NCBI RefSeq assembly: GCF_016808095.1
Contig: NC_068974.1
Span: 4,650,001-4,714,000, forward strand
Reading direction: 5' to 3'
Length of the DNA stretch: 64,000 nt
From: Vigna angularis
Taxonomy: Eukaryota; Streptophyta; Magnoliopsida; Fabales; Fabaceae
The translations under genes and the position numbers were made by a program. Positions 36,334 through 47,341 of this stretch are shown piece by piece (within the stretch, counting starts at the first letter, position 1; each line of letters starts with the position of its first letter). Below the pieces are notes generated by a model. The model was given only the letters and a program-made list of their open reading frames with translations, was not told where the DNA came from and made no database searches.

Positions 36334-36950
36334 CACAAAACTATATATGATTTTCAATTTCAAGCATTTCAACACATAAGTCCTTATAAAAAACTTATGT
36401 TCTCATTTTCATTTTGTCTTCAGGTTCCATTTGAAAAATATTATTTTCACTTAAAAGAATTTCATTCTATCTTGACGGTTTGACTTATTTGATATCCACT
36501 AAAATATTTAAATTAGTTTTTTCCTTTTATTATAACATTTTTCTTTTGTGTGATTTTGTTTAAATAATATATTACATAATACAATTCCTAATTTCATGAA
36601 ATCAATATGTCTGATATTTTTATTATGTTCTATGATTATTTGATATTCATTCATTTATTATGTAATATACCTATTTTATATTTTTATAATTATAGTTTTT
36701 GAATATTTACATTAAAAAATATGTATATTTTTTATTGAGTCATTCATAATATTAACTTTCTTTATATAATTTTATTTTATTTTACAAACAATATGTAATT
36801 AATATCGAAAATAATAATAAGACAAATACAAATATAAACATGAATATCCCCTCGATAAAAATAAAAATATAACGAAAATTTTATACATATTAAACATAAA
36901 GGTGAATTTTTAATTTTTATTTTAAAACTAAAAATAAGGATAACGAAACA
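36334..36950. other. AT-rich spacer inside the inverted duplication
   Basis: Very AT-rich; no frame or element supported. GC content rises sharply at about 36950, where the promoter region of the small CxxC gene begins. Confidence 0.5.
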
Positions 36951-37068
36951 CGGAGCCTCCCCTTGCCAACCAACCCGTACAGTTCAGTGAATATTTTCCG
37001 CGTTAAGTCTCTGCTTTGCTGAAACTTTTCACACTTCTTTCTGTGCCCATGATCTCATCTGAACCGAC

Positions 37069-37074
37069 CACGTG
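37069..37074. promoter_or_regulatory. G-box in the upstream region of the CxxC gene
   Basis: CACGTG inside CCACGTGG, about 190 bp upstream of the TATA box. A W-box core TTGACC follows near 37213. Both are known binding sites for bZIP/bHLH and WRKY factors; use here is inferred. Confidence 0.5.
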
Positions 37075-37256
37075 GTATTGATCAAGAAACGAGTAGGTCT
37101 CCCATGCCAATTAGATGATCACAATCATTGGCACACCCATTATGATCCCAACACCTGTCCAACCCATTCAATTACACATGACACGCTTCACACATCTGAC
37201 GGCCCATACCAGTTGACCTTTTAACGAACCGCACTTTATGAGTTCGCTGTTCCCTC

Positions 37257-37263
37257 TATAAAA
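37257..37263 (+). promoter_or_regulatory. TATA box of the CxxC gene
   Basis: CTCTATAAAACATC gives TATAAAA about 170 bp before the chosen ATG, leaving a leader of roughly 140 nt. Confidence 0.7.
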
Positions 37264-37431
37264 CATCACAGCACCCAATTCCCCAGATAAAACACCAAAG
37301 ACACCATAAATTCCTTAGAGCAACCAAACAACGTAAGAGAGGGTTCAGAAAATACCCAAAAGCCTTTCTTTCATAATCACAAACCAAAGATTCAGTTGCA
37401 ACACGACAACAACATTGGACAAGAACCAGGC

Positions 37432-37638
37432 ATGGTTTGCTTTTGTTTTCTGGTGGATCAGACAAAGAAAGTGAAGCGGAGCAAGCCGGTGGCCGGGTCC
37501 TGCTCGCGGTGCGGCGGAGGTGCCAGTGTGGCAGACATGATTACTCAAACCAGATTTTGCTATGTTCCTTTCTATTGCAAATCTTGGAAGGCTATCATGT
37601 GCACTTTCTGTGGAGCCATGCTCAAGTCTTACACATGA
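37432..37638 (+). CDS. 68-aa protein with two CxxC pairs, plant family of unknown function
   Basis: Frame starts MVCFCFLVDQTKKVKRSKPV and ends CTFCGAMLKSYT before TGA. Two Cys pairs, CSRC near residue 23-26 and CTFC near 57-60, could together bind one zinc ion. A Gly-rich turn follows the first pair and an aromatic FCYVPFYCKSWKAI segment precedes the second. I recall small uncharacterised plant proteins with this MVCFCFLVDQ opening and paired CxxC layout, so the family looks real and conserved; no function is known to me. Start: the frame is open from 37396, but the conserved family start is the Met at 37432. The gene has its own TATA box and GC-rich coding DNA, and sits alone between two inverted arms of about 1.7 kb. 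Confidence 0.82.
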   Translation: MVCFCFLVDQTKKVKRSKPVAGSCSRCGGGASVADMITQTRFCYVPFYCKSWKAIMCTFCGAMLKSYT

Positions 37639-37703
37639 TCATAAATTATTTTCCAGCAAAGTTTTAAAATCGTAGCCACACTCACATCATTAAGGTTACA
37701 TAC

Positions 37704-37722
37704 ATGCCAAGAATCTTGGCAT
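37704..37722 (+). other. small hairpin in the 3' region of the CxxC gene
   Basis: ATGCCAAG-AAT-CTTGGCAT forms an 8-bp stem with a 3-nt loop 66 bp after the stop. It lies in the likely 3' UTR; no role is known. Confidence 0.5.
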
Positions 37723-38560
37723 TTCAACAGGCAAATATTGGTAGTGGAATATTGATTAAATATCATTTATAAAGATCTTTTATTGTATAATATACTATTG
37801 TAGAGTTCTAGTTAAAATTAAGGTATTCTTGTATCGTGGAAACGTGAATTTTGAACACAAAATATTGAGAGGACTACTTTAATTTTTGTTATGATTGTTT
37901 CGGATATGAAGTCGATTAACTTTTAATATTTATACAATTTTTGTTATAAAATTGTCCAATTTTCAACTCAGAGTTTTCATCTTGGAGAGTATCAGATTTT
38001 GTTTTTGTTTTGTTTTTGTTTTTGTTTGTTTTTCATATAAAGAAACAAATAACCAAATAAATATATTTTGCCATTTGAAGATAATTCAATGGCTATTTCT
38101 TACTAATTATGTTCCATACATTCTTAATGATTTTTAAACCTAAGTAAAGTCATACTCTGGTCCCATGTTTTAAGAGGGAATAGCTTTGAAAATGTCCTGG
38201 CACACCAGCTGTAGAAGAAGTTTAATGCGAATTTATTAATGTTCGAAAACGGTTGTAAACTTAGCAAAGGTACTTGTATAAAATCTTCGACCCATCTACA
38301 TTTGATATTTATTCTTCATACGATAAACTTATCTTATAGATATAAACACTCTGTTTGGACAAAAGTATATACAAATATATATCTATAAATTAAAGGATAA
38401 ATAATAAGTTTAACATTATTTTAGGTTTAGTATATTACATAAATTATATTTTTGATATAAAAATTTTAATTTTATTAATTTAGTATTTGACATTGCATCA
38501 TCTATAATATAATATGTTTTTGTAAAAGAAATGTTATTTTTTTTGTCTCATCATCTTTAA
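37723..38560. other. AT-rich spacer, no gene seen
   Basis: The stretch holds T-rich runs, including a (TTTTTG)n tract near 38000-38030 that produces a Phe/Val-rich frame. Nothing else supported. Confidence 0.5.
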
Positions 38561-38561
38561 A

Positions 38562-38784
38562 TTATTCACTTGAATAGATTTAAGGGAGAGTGATTGAGTG
38601 AATTTGGAAAGATTTAAAAATAAATTTTTTTGTTATTTATTTGAGTGAATTTAGGGGTAACTGAGAGTGAATTTTTTTGTCTCATTTACTTCCAAATTCA
38701 CTCAAATAAACAATAACAAAATTTATTTTCAAATCTTCTCAAATCCATTCAATCACTCTCCCCCAAATTCATTCAAGTGAACAA
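38562..38784. mobile_element. foldback MITE
   Basis: The two halves are inverted copies of about 90 bp. The left reads TTCACTTGAATAGATTTAAG...AGTGATTGAGTGAATTTGG...TTATTTGAGTGAATTTAGG; the right is its reverse with a few changes, ending CATTCAAGTGAACAA. The centre is about 30 bp. No coding. The TSD is not clear, so the superfamily is open. Confidence 0.8.
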
Positions 38785-39026
38785 AGAGTAAAATCTCACA
38801 AAAACACCAATATAAAAATATCTTAAGCATGTGTTGAAGCTATCATTCATTAAGTTTAAAAAGCCTATGTGTCACCTTTACATATACCATTTGTAGCTCT
38901 AAGCTTTTACTAAAAAATACATAAAAGACATCTTACCTAGTCTTTTATAAGTCATGTTGTGTACTAAAATACTACATGTGCAATTTGTTTTATCAACAAG
39001 CACAAACTTAATTTAAAGAACATATA

Positions 39027-39844
39027 CACTACAACAAAGAAAAATACGATTTATCTATAGATCATTATATATGAATTTGGATTCGTAGTAAAATTAGTCG
39101 TTATATACGGATATGAAAAATAAATCATAAATAAAAATATAATAAAAGAAAAATAATCTAATGTGTATTTTGGAAATGATTAGATTCAATAAAATTGAGG
39201 ATTATATTTTTACAATACATAATTTGAACAAAACTTATATAAAAAAAAAATATGTAATCAAAATTATGATTGAGAAAAAGAACAGATACCATTAAATTTT
39301 GTGAATTTTGAATAAATCGAATAATTAAAAGAAGATTACAAAAATTGTATAACAAAAGAAAATAGAAAAAAGATTATAAACTAAGCACCAAAAAGAGAAT
39401 GAAATGAAAATTTTCTAGATTACTTAACAAATTATGAATATTTTTTTAATTTAAAACAACGTTAAGTCACATAACAAGAACAAATATTAAACTATGAAAG
39501 CAATTATTTACATACTCATATATCCTCCTACCTAAATTTGAACATCACCTTTATCAAACCTCCATCAACATTAACATTCTTATTAAAATTGAGACCAATA
39601 TTATATATCTATATAAACTAGTTTATTCATTATATGTAGTTTATTAGGAAGGAAGACGGGAAGCAAGAAGATAGATCTAAATTTAAAAAACAAATGTGAA
39701 ATTTTTGTGAAAAAAAAAATATTTTAAGACAAATATACCATGCATAAAATAACTATAAGTTTTAAGTTCCTCCCATTAAGTAATTTAAATATTTAAAGAA
39801 AGAAATTTATTTATAATATTTTACTTATATTATCTTTTGTAGTG
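39027..39844. mobile_element. possible small CACTA element in the right arm
   Basis: Begins CACTACAACAAAGAAAAATA at 39027 and ends CTTTTGTAGTG at 39844, resembling CACTA terminal repeats. The flanking 3 bp (ATA versus TAT) do not match, and the left arm of the duplication carries a mutated equivalent end (GCAATACAAAAG near 33000). Tentative. Confidence 0.4.
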
Positions 39845-40800
39845 TATGATCGTCTGGTCAACATTAGACAAGACGGTTCAGACAACTAGGCATGCTATAA
39901 GAACAACCATAATGGTCATACTGAAACCAAACGATTATGATCCACAAATCGAATGGTCACGCTATAAAATAATTACATCTAATACTGGTTAACTTACTAC
40001 AAAGTATTATTATTATCAATTGTACTGTAATTAAGCAATTATTAATACAAAGCTCATTTTGAAATAAATAAATACATGTTTGAGGTAAAGATGAATATGA
40101 TGACATTCAATATGCATTAATTTCTAGAACAACCAAATATTTATTGACTTTGGCATCGAAGTGCCTTCTTGACGAGTGTATATTTATACCCTCATTTGGC
40201 CTTTAATATTGGATTATTAAGTGGTTTTTGTACTTTGATAGAATATTTTAATTAGAATTTGTTATAATTGGATTTATTTAGCATGAGATACAAAAACATG
40301 TTTAAAATAATTTTTTACTTGCATAAATGTTCTTTGGATATTTTAAGGTGTGTTAGTGTCGCTCCAGCTAAGTTGAACTCATTGAGGTGTAGAAATAAAT
40401 TAGTTAAAGTTTCATGACACCTTAAAGACAAATCCAAAAATAACAAATAATGAAGGTCACAAGAAGTCAATCCAAGCATATCATAAAAAGTGAAGAAATT
40501 TGGCTAAGCCAAGAAGTGAGAACATGCAATAAAAATTGGATCTTGCGGTTTTCTTTATTTTTTCTACTAAAAGAGCTTTGATAATTGATAAATGTTTATA
40601 ATTAAATATAATTTGAGGAAAATGTATCTTAAGATATTTTATTTGATATTATTAAATAATTACCTTATTTAACTATATCAATAAATGTCAAAAGATATGA
40701 TTTACCAAATCTTTTTTAATCTAGCATACATCTTCTCAAATATTTTTAGATATCCACAACAATCAAATATATCTTGAAGATACTGTACTAATCTCAAGAT
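39112..40800 (-). repeat. large inverted duplication, right arm
   Basis: Inverted copy of 32040-36334 minus the MULE. It holds the empty MULE site near 39719-39727 (reverse TAAAATATT between TTTGTCT and TTTTTCACAAAA). Both arms contain small indels and many substitutions, so the duplication is not recent. Confidence 0.85.
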
Positions 40801-41000
40801 AATTGAAGGAGATTACATTATCATAAAAAATATTACAATCCAATTTTTATATAAAGAGACTTACAAAAACACATTAGGTGAGCTTAAGAACCCTTTGGGG
40901 GTTCAAATTTCGTCATCGCTCTCTTCTCTTATATTCTCTAACCTCTCTTCTTCAGTTTTCATGTTATTTCTATAGGGATCAAATTAAAACTACTAAACTA
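40172..41000 (+). repeat. LTR-like block, plus orientation
   Basis: Starts TGACGAGTGTATATTTATAC, includes a TATA-like TTTTTATATAAAGAGACTTA near 40848, then a leader with GGGTTCAAATTTCGTC and CTCTTCTTC words. It is the inverse of 41880-42730. The TG start, TATA and order suggest U3-R-U5. Confidence 0.6.
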
Positions 41001-41879
41001 TAACAATTTTAGTATTGGTAAGATAGTTGTCAACAAAACAGAAAAGGTAAATTCAACCCTAAGTCGTATCCCAACGAACACGAAATTGATTTCTAACAAA
41101 TTAATTCTTAAAAAAATTATACAAAAGGGTTAGTAAAACAAAAACAATAAAGAAGATAAAGATTAATAAAAGATTAAAGAACAAAATAACAAAAGATAGA
41201 AAGAAATAAATTTATAAAAAGATCTCAAAAGATAAAAACAATGATAAAGAAAATAGGTTAACTTCACTACTTTTTCAAAATAGAATTCATCATTCGTTAT
41301 CTAAAGATTATTATTTAATTAATTATTGTCTTATATTTTCAAATTAATCGATGTAAATTCTCAATTAATTTGTTGGCGTTCTCACTCTTAACCATAATAC
41401 ATTCTCAATTAAAAGTAATAACTTTATAGATTAATCATAGTAAGTTTAACCAAACTACATTCTCAATTAAATAATATACTATGCCTAATCATGTTTATTC
41501 TTTTACGTCTTTTATCAAGTAAAAAGCTAAGTAACCAAAGTTCATTATTGATTAATTCTTATTAAAAATTTTACCACTAATAAAAGTACATTCTTAATTA
41601 TTGGCAAAAACTCATTCAATCAAATGAAAGTTTCTAACTTTAATCAAAGTAAATTCTCAATTAAAAATAAAAGTTTTTCGACTCATATGAATGATATGTT
41701 ATGTAGATTTAACACCATGTTAACTTGCTATAATGTAAAAATTATTACTTTTAATTGATTAAGAAACAAAAAACATAGATAAAAATAAATCACAACAAGA
41801 ATCAAAAGTACAAAAATATTTATTCAACTAACCTTAGAATCTAGTTAAGAAATTACAACAGAATCAACCTTAGAGGCTT

Positions 41880-42730
41880 AACACTCCATGGAAAGTAGAA
41901 ATAATATGAAAATTGAAGAAGAGAGGATAGAGAGCATGAGAGAAGAGAGAGAAAGGACGAAATTTGAACCCTCAAAAGCGTTCCTAAGCTCACCTAATGT
42001 CTTTCCCTAAGTCTCTTTATATAAAAATTTGATTGAGCTTTGTTTCAGACTTTTCTATTTTTGTAATGTTATTTATGATAATGTAATCTCCGCCAATTAT
42101 CTTCAAAAAATACAATATCTTCAAGATATATTTGATTGTTATAGAGATCTAAAAATATTTGAGAAGATATTTACTAGATTCAAAAAATTTGGAAAATATT
42201 ATCTTTTGATATTTATTGATATAGTTAAATAAGGTAATTATTTAACAATATAAAATAAAATATCTTAAGGTACATTTTCTCCAAATTATATTTAATCATA
42301 AACATTTATCAATTACCAAAGCCCTTTTCAGTAGAAAAAATAGACAAAATCGCAAGATCCAATTTTTGTTGTCTATTTCCTCTTCTTGTCTTAGCCAAAT
42401 TTCTTCACATTTTCATGGTATGCTTGGATTGACTTCTTTTGGTTTTGATTATTTGAATTTTTCTTGGATTTATTTTTAAGGTTTCATGAAACTTTAACCA
42501 ATTTATTTCTACACCTCAATGAGCTCAACTTAGCTACAACTCTAGCAACACACCTCAAAATATGCAAAGAACATTTACGCAACTAAAAAACTATTTTCAA
42601 CATGTTTTTGTATCTTATGCTAAATAAATCTAGTTATAGCAAATCTTAATTAAAATATTCTATCAAACTACAAAAGCCAATTAAAAAAATCCATTATTAA
42701 AAGCCAAATATGGGCAAAAATAAGCACTTA
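41880..42730 (-). repeat. LTR-like block, minus orientation
   Basis: Reverse copy of 40172-41000 (shared ACATTAGGTGAGCTTA, GGGTTCAAATTTCGTC, TTTATATAAAGAGACTTA in reverse). Together they make an inverted pair with about 880 bp between the arms. Confidence 0.65.
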
Positions 42731-42839
42731 TAACTTTTATAGGTAACCTCCAAGTTTTACTAAACGGACAACTAGGACGAAAGGTGAAGTGAGGACAAGC
42801 ATTCAATGTTGTCGTTAACACGATCAAATTAATAATACG

Positions 42840-44020
42840 AAACTATAGAAGTTCAGTATTTGTTAAGATAGTAGCCAACAAAATAGAAAGGGTGAATTCA
42901 ACCCTAAAACGTCTCTCAATGAACACAAAATTTATTCTTAACAAATTAGTTCTTATAAGAACTGTACAAAAGGATTAGTAAAATAATAAAGAAAATAAAG
43001 TTAAAGAAAAAACTAAAGAATGAAGTAACAAAAGATAGAAAGAAAGAAATTTATAAATAGATTTAAAAAGATAAAAAAAACAATGATAAAGAAAAAATGT
43101 TGATTTCACTGGTTTTTCAAAATAGGATTCATCATTGTTTATCTAAAGATTAATGTTTAGTTAATTAATGTCTTATATTTTTAAATTAATCAATGTAAAT
43201 TCTCAATTAATTTGTTGGCGTTCTCACTATTAACGAAAGTACATTCTCAATAAAAAGCAAGAACTTTGTAGATTAATCATAATAAATTTAACCAAAACAC
43301 ATTCTAAATTATATATTACTATGCCTAATCATGTATATTATTTTACCTCTTAAATCAAGTAAAAAGCTAATTAACCAAAGTACATTCTTGATTAATTATT
43401 GTAAAAAATTTTACCACTAATCCAAGTACATTATCAATTATTGGCAAAAATTCATTCAATCACATGAAAGTTTCTAACTTTAATCAAAGTAAACTCTCAA
43501 TTAAAAATAAAAACCCTTGGACTCATATGATTGATATGTTATGTAGATTTAACAACATGCTAACTTGTTATAATTTGAAAATAATTACTTTTACTTGATT
43601 AAGAAGAAAAAGACATGGATAAAAATAAATCACAACAAGAATAAAAAAGAACAAAGGTATTTATTCATATAACCTCAGAATCCAATTAAGATATTACAAC
43701 AGAAATAACTCTAGAGACTTAACACTCTATGGAATGTAGAAATAACATGAAAATAGAAGAAGAGAGGGTGGAGAACATGAGAGAAGATAGGGAGGACGAA
43801 ATTTGAATCCCCCAAAGGGTTTCTAAGCTCCACTAATGCGCTTCCCAAAGCTTTTAATATAGAAATTGGATTGGGCTTTGTTTCATGCTTTTCTATTGTT
43901 GTAATCTTCTTTACATAATGTAATATCCTCCAATTATCTTCTAAATAATCCATTATATTCAAGATATATTTGCTTATTGTGGAGATCTAAGAATATTTGA
44001 AAAAATATTTGTTAGATTAA
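42840..44020 (-). repeat. second copy of the 41000-42130 unit
   Basis: Direct repeat of about 40985-42130: shared GTTAAGATAGTAGCCAACAA-type start, AAATTCTCAATTAATTTGTT GGCGTTCTCAC, and the GAAGAAGAGAGG leader. It is cut at about 44020, where gypsy leader sequence begins. Confidence 0.65.
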
Positions 44021-44049
44021 AAAAAGCTCGAGCTAAGAGGGAAGTACAA

Positions 44050-45620
44050 GAGCCAGTAAGTTTTCCTCTGTAAATTCACGTCTAAACCACTGATTCCAGA
44101 AGCTCTTCCAGGCCATTTGATGCTACAAAGTTGGTCTAGTGCCACATGTGATCAAAAATTGGCTAAAGGACAAAAAACACCTTTTCTTCTCTAGTCATTT
44201 TTGGTTTTTTGTAATATATTCTAGAGCATTTCTTTAGGGATTTCTTTTGTTCTGTTGCACCTTTATTCTTAACCATTTAATTACTTGCTTGTCTCCTTGT
44301 TAATCATGGTTTTTTCACCTAAAAATTTTGTTTGAAAGAGCCTTGTTAATTTTGACATTTTCTTACTTATTCCTTGGCAATATTGCGATGTTTGATGGTG
44401 TTAACCTCTTTTGGTGTAGGTTTGGGATCTTGTAGTGAGCCAACATCTTGGAGGTAGTATTTTAGGTGAAGAAGGCCTTGTGATAAGCTTGAGTTCTTGC
44501 TTGAGGACAAGAATACAAGAGAGAGTAATTACTTGGTGAGGAAGAGTAATTTGATTGTATTTCTTTCCCTTGTGAAATTTTCTTTGCCTTTGTTTTGGAA
44601 TTTTAATATTTGGCCTTGTTAGGAGGGTGTCCTAACAAGAATTTTGGACTTTAATTAATTGTGTTTTGTAGGTCGTAAATGGGAGGGAACCAAAGTTCCT
44701 TCTAACTTCACCATTAGGCCGCATAGATTAGCTTTAATTGCTTTCTTTAATTGTGATAGGCTAGTGTGTGTCAACTTGTATTTCAAGTTTAAATCCCTTT
44801 AAGAAGTTTGGTACAAGAGAACTTGAGGTAAGCTTTGGCTAGGAAAGACTTGGTTTCTAAGCAATCCATTGTGATTGACCTCTCTTTTCTAGAAGTGAAC
44901 TTACGCTTCTCTTGTCTCCTTAAGTCTCTTAAGAAATTTTATTTGAATTATTAAGTTTGTTTGAATAAGTCATTTTCAAAAATCTTAAAAATGTCTAGGA
45001 TTATTTGTGAATTTTTTTTTTCAAAATTCTTTTAAAACAAATGAGCTTTTTTAGTAGCTTGCATTTAAGTCATGGTAAGGATGAGCTACATTATAAAGTT
45101 AGCAGTGACTTTCCATTCTTTGGTGAGAATACTAGTGTATTATCATACCTATCATGGGAGAAAAGAATAGAAGAGCTTCATCCATTCTTCGTTAGGCAGG
45201 GTCAGTATCATATACTTAGTTTATGCATCTCTAGGCTTGTAGGACATGCAAGTGAATGATGGAATCAAAGATAATCCAAGGTTGAGAAAGGTAGAAAATC
45301 TCCAATTAAAGATTGGTGTGACTTAAGAGCATGCATGACAAGAAAATTTTTTCGTGTTCCTTTGTGATAAAACAAGAGAAAATATGTCAGATGAGAGGTC
45401 TCATTAAAAAGGGAAAAACTTTTCTAAAAAGTGTAGATGGGTTATTTGAAAGAGAAGATGTGTATGAAGAAAAAGTGAAAAAGCTCCTGAGTGAAAAAAA
45501 AAATTAAAAGAAGGAGGGATGAACAATTAAGGAGCAAATACTCAGTTGTAATCTTGTTGAAAGTTATAGTGGAACCCTCTAAGAGGTCTTAGAGGAGAAT
45601 TAGATGTAACTATGTTGAAT
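44050..45620 (+). mobile_element. gypsy leader plus gag fragment
   Basis: 44050-44950 matches the untranslated leader of the element at 58911-64000: TTAGTGCC...AAAAGACAAGAAACACC-like words, CCTTGTTAGGAGG and GGCACCAAAGTTCTTCTAAC-like words, GTGTGTGTCAACTT. It is followed by the gag frame at 45041. Confidence 0.6.
45041..45500 (+). pseudogene. decayed gypsy gag, same family as 579-1256
   Basis: Reads SSDFPFFGENTSVLSYLSWE, then HPFFVRQ, CISRLVGHASE, a stop, then KVEKGRKSPIKDWCDLRACM TRKFF, with frameshift after. Order and residues agree with the minus-strand copy at 725-1141. No complete frame. Confidence 0.7.
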
Positions 45621-46247
45621 TAATCAGTATAAAATAATTGTGTGCTTATTACTTCAGCCTCTAAAAACATTTTACTTATAAAATTTGCAGTTTTTTATTA
45701 ACGTAATCATTTATAAAAGCTATTGTTACTCAACACTAATTTTCTTAAGAGTTTCTTTTCTTAAAATATTGTAGCAGCCTTGCTAAAGCTCTTGAAAAAC
45801 CTTTTATCCTTGAAAGTTTGGTTTAAATAGTACTTTACAAATCAAGCGCTATTAACTTGTGTTGATCATTTAATCCTTAACAAGTTGTTAAACTACGTTT
45901 TGGCAAAAAGTTTTTCGCAACACCATTCAACCCCCCCTCCTCCGCTTCTAGTGTTTTCTAGTTATTTCACTCCTACTACTCCTCACCATATAATCCCCTT
46001 CTCTACTTGAGATGGAATGATTATTGGAGCGTCAGGATAACTTCCAAGATTGAGTCCTTAGATCAATACATCACACTACTAAACTCCACCTTAGAAGATA
46101 ACCCTTAACCATTGAAATACCAACATGAAGTCTCACCACGAGGTCCATGAAATCATGCCAATCATTGATATCATGTCATCATATTCATAAACCATAAACA
46201 TACACATAAACATGTTCAGAAACCATAAATATCCATTTTCTTATGAG

Positions 46248-46471
46248 ATAATCGATTATCAAGTTCGATAATCGGTTATTGCAGAGAGTTTTAAGCAAAT
46301 ACAACAATACCTATTGAAAAAATCGATTATAAGACCTGATAATCGTTTATCTTAGAATACCCACTACAATAATCGATTATCAGGTCTAATAATCAATTAT
46401 TCTAGAGAGTTTTTCAGCAAAGATATAATTTTGACTAAAATAATCGATTATCAGGTCTAATAATCGATTAC
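46248..46471. repeat. second array of paired ATAATCGATTAT palindromes
   Basis: Sites start at 46248, 46268, 46319, 46339, 46369, 46389, 46440 and 46460. Every pair is spaced exactly 20 bp. Pair starts are 71, 50 and 71 bp apart, a 121-bp higher-order period with two pairs each. Spacer words inside pairs include CAGGTCTA twice and its near reverse TAAGACCTG once. Confidence 0.9.
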
Positions 46472-47341
46472 TCCTGTCAATTATTGACAACATGATTTTC
46501 GAATTTGGTTGAACCTATAACCTATCCAAATGACCAAATTAGTATTGTTGACACTAGAATTGATTCAAAACCATGTTTATAACCACAATTGAATACCATT
46601 TTGCTTTTTTCGTCAAGAATTAGGTGCATCATATCAATCCAAAACTCTAAAAACTTCCATAGCAGAATTTAACCCATTTCTCATCAAATTTTGGTGAACT
46701 AAGATGCTAAACAAGTCTTAAAACACATAAGGACATACTACAAACACCAAGCTTACTCATATATTAAACCCTTTAGAATTTTATTTATCAAGATCCTATT
46801 TTAAACCAATTTCATTGCCTTTTACCTATGTATATATATGACAGTAGATTAAACACGCCCCTAACAATATTTTTCTAAACTAAATGACTACACAAGTTTT
46901 AAATGGGTCAAGAACAAACCATAAACATCCCATTTCTCCCCAAAATGCTCTTATTTTACTTGTCAAAACCACCATTTTTAGACCGAAACCAACTATAACT
47001 CCATCATTCTATCATATTACAATTCAATATAAAATACTAATTCATTATTACATCAGTCCCACCAATTCAAGCAACCTAAAACCAATGCATTCAACAAAAT
47101 CACTACAAATCCTTTCAATATCAAACAACACACGTTCAATAGAATTTGCATCAGCAACTTCACATACCAAATTTATTAATTTCAAATGAAACCAAGCATG
47201 CAACACAATATATTAAATCATTAATAACATAAAAAAGGAGGAGTTAACTTCCCTTACCCTACACAGGACCCAACTATTCTACAAGAGCTAAGTCGACTCC
47301 ACCAACTTAAGAAACTCTATCCACATCTATAACTCACAGAA

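Larger units (their letters stand above)
32040..36334 (+). repeat. large inverted duplication, left arm
   Basis: Apart from the MULE at 33139-35709, this arm (about 1.7 kb of host DNA) is the inverted copy of 39112-40800. Matching landmarks: TTATCTTTTAAATAA/AAGATATATTTGATT at the outer end, GTTGTTCTAGAAATTAATGC, CAAGACGGTTCAGACAACTA (in reverse), ATAAACTAGTTTATATAG, CCTACCTAAAT (in reverse), and CACATTAGATTATTTTTCTT at the inner end. The gene at 37432 lies between the arms. Confidence 0.85.
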
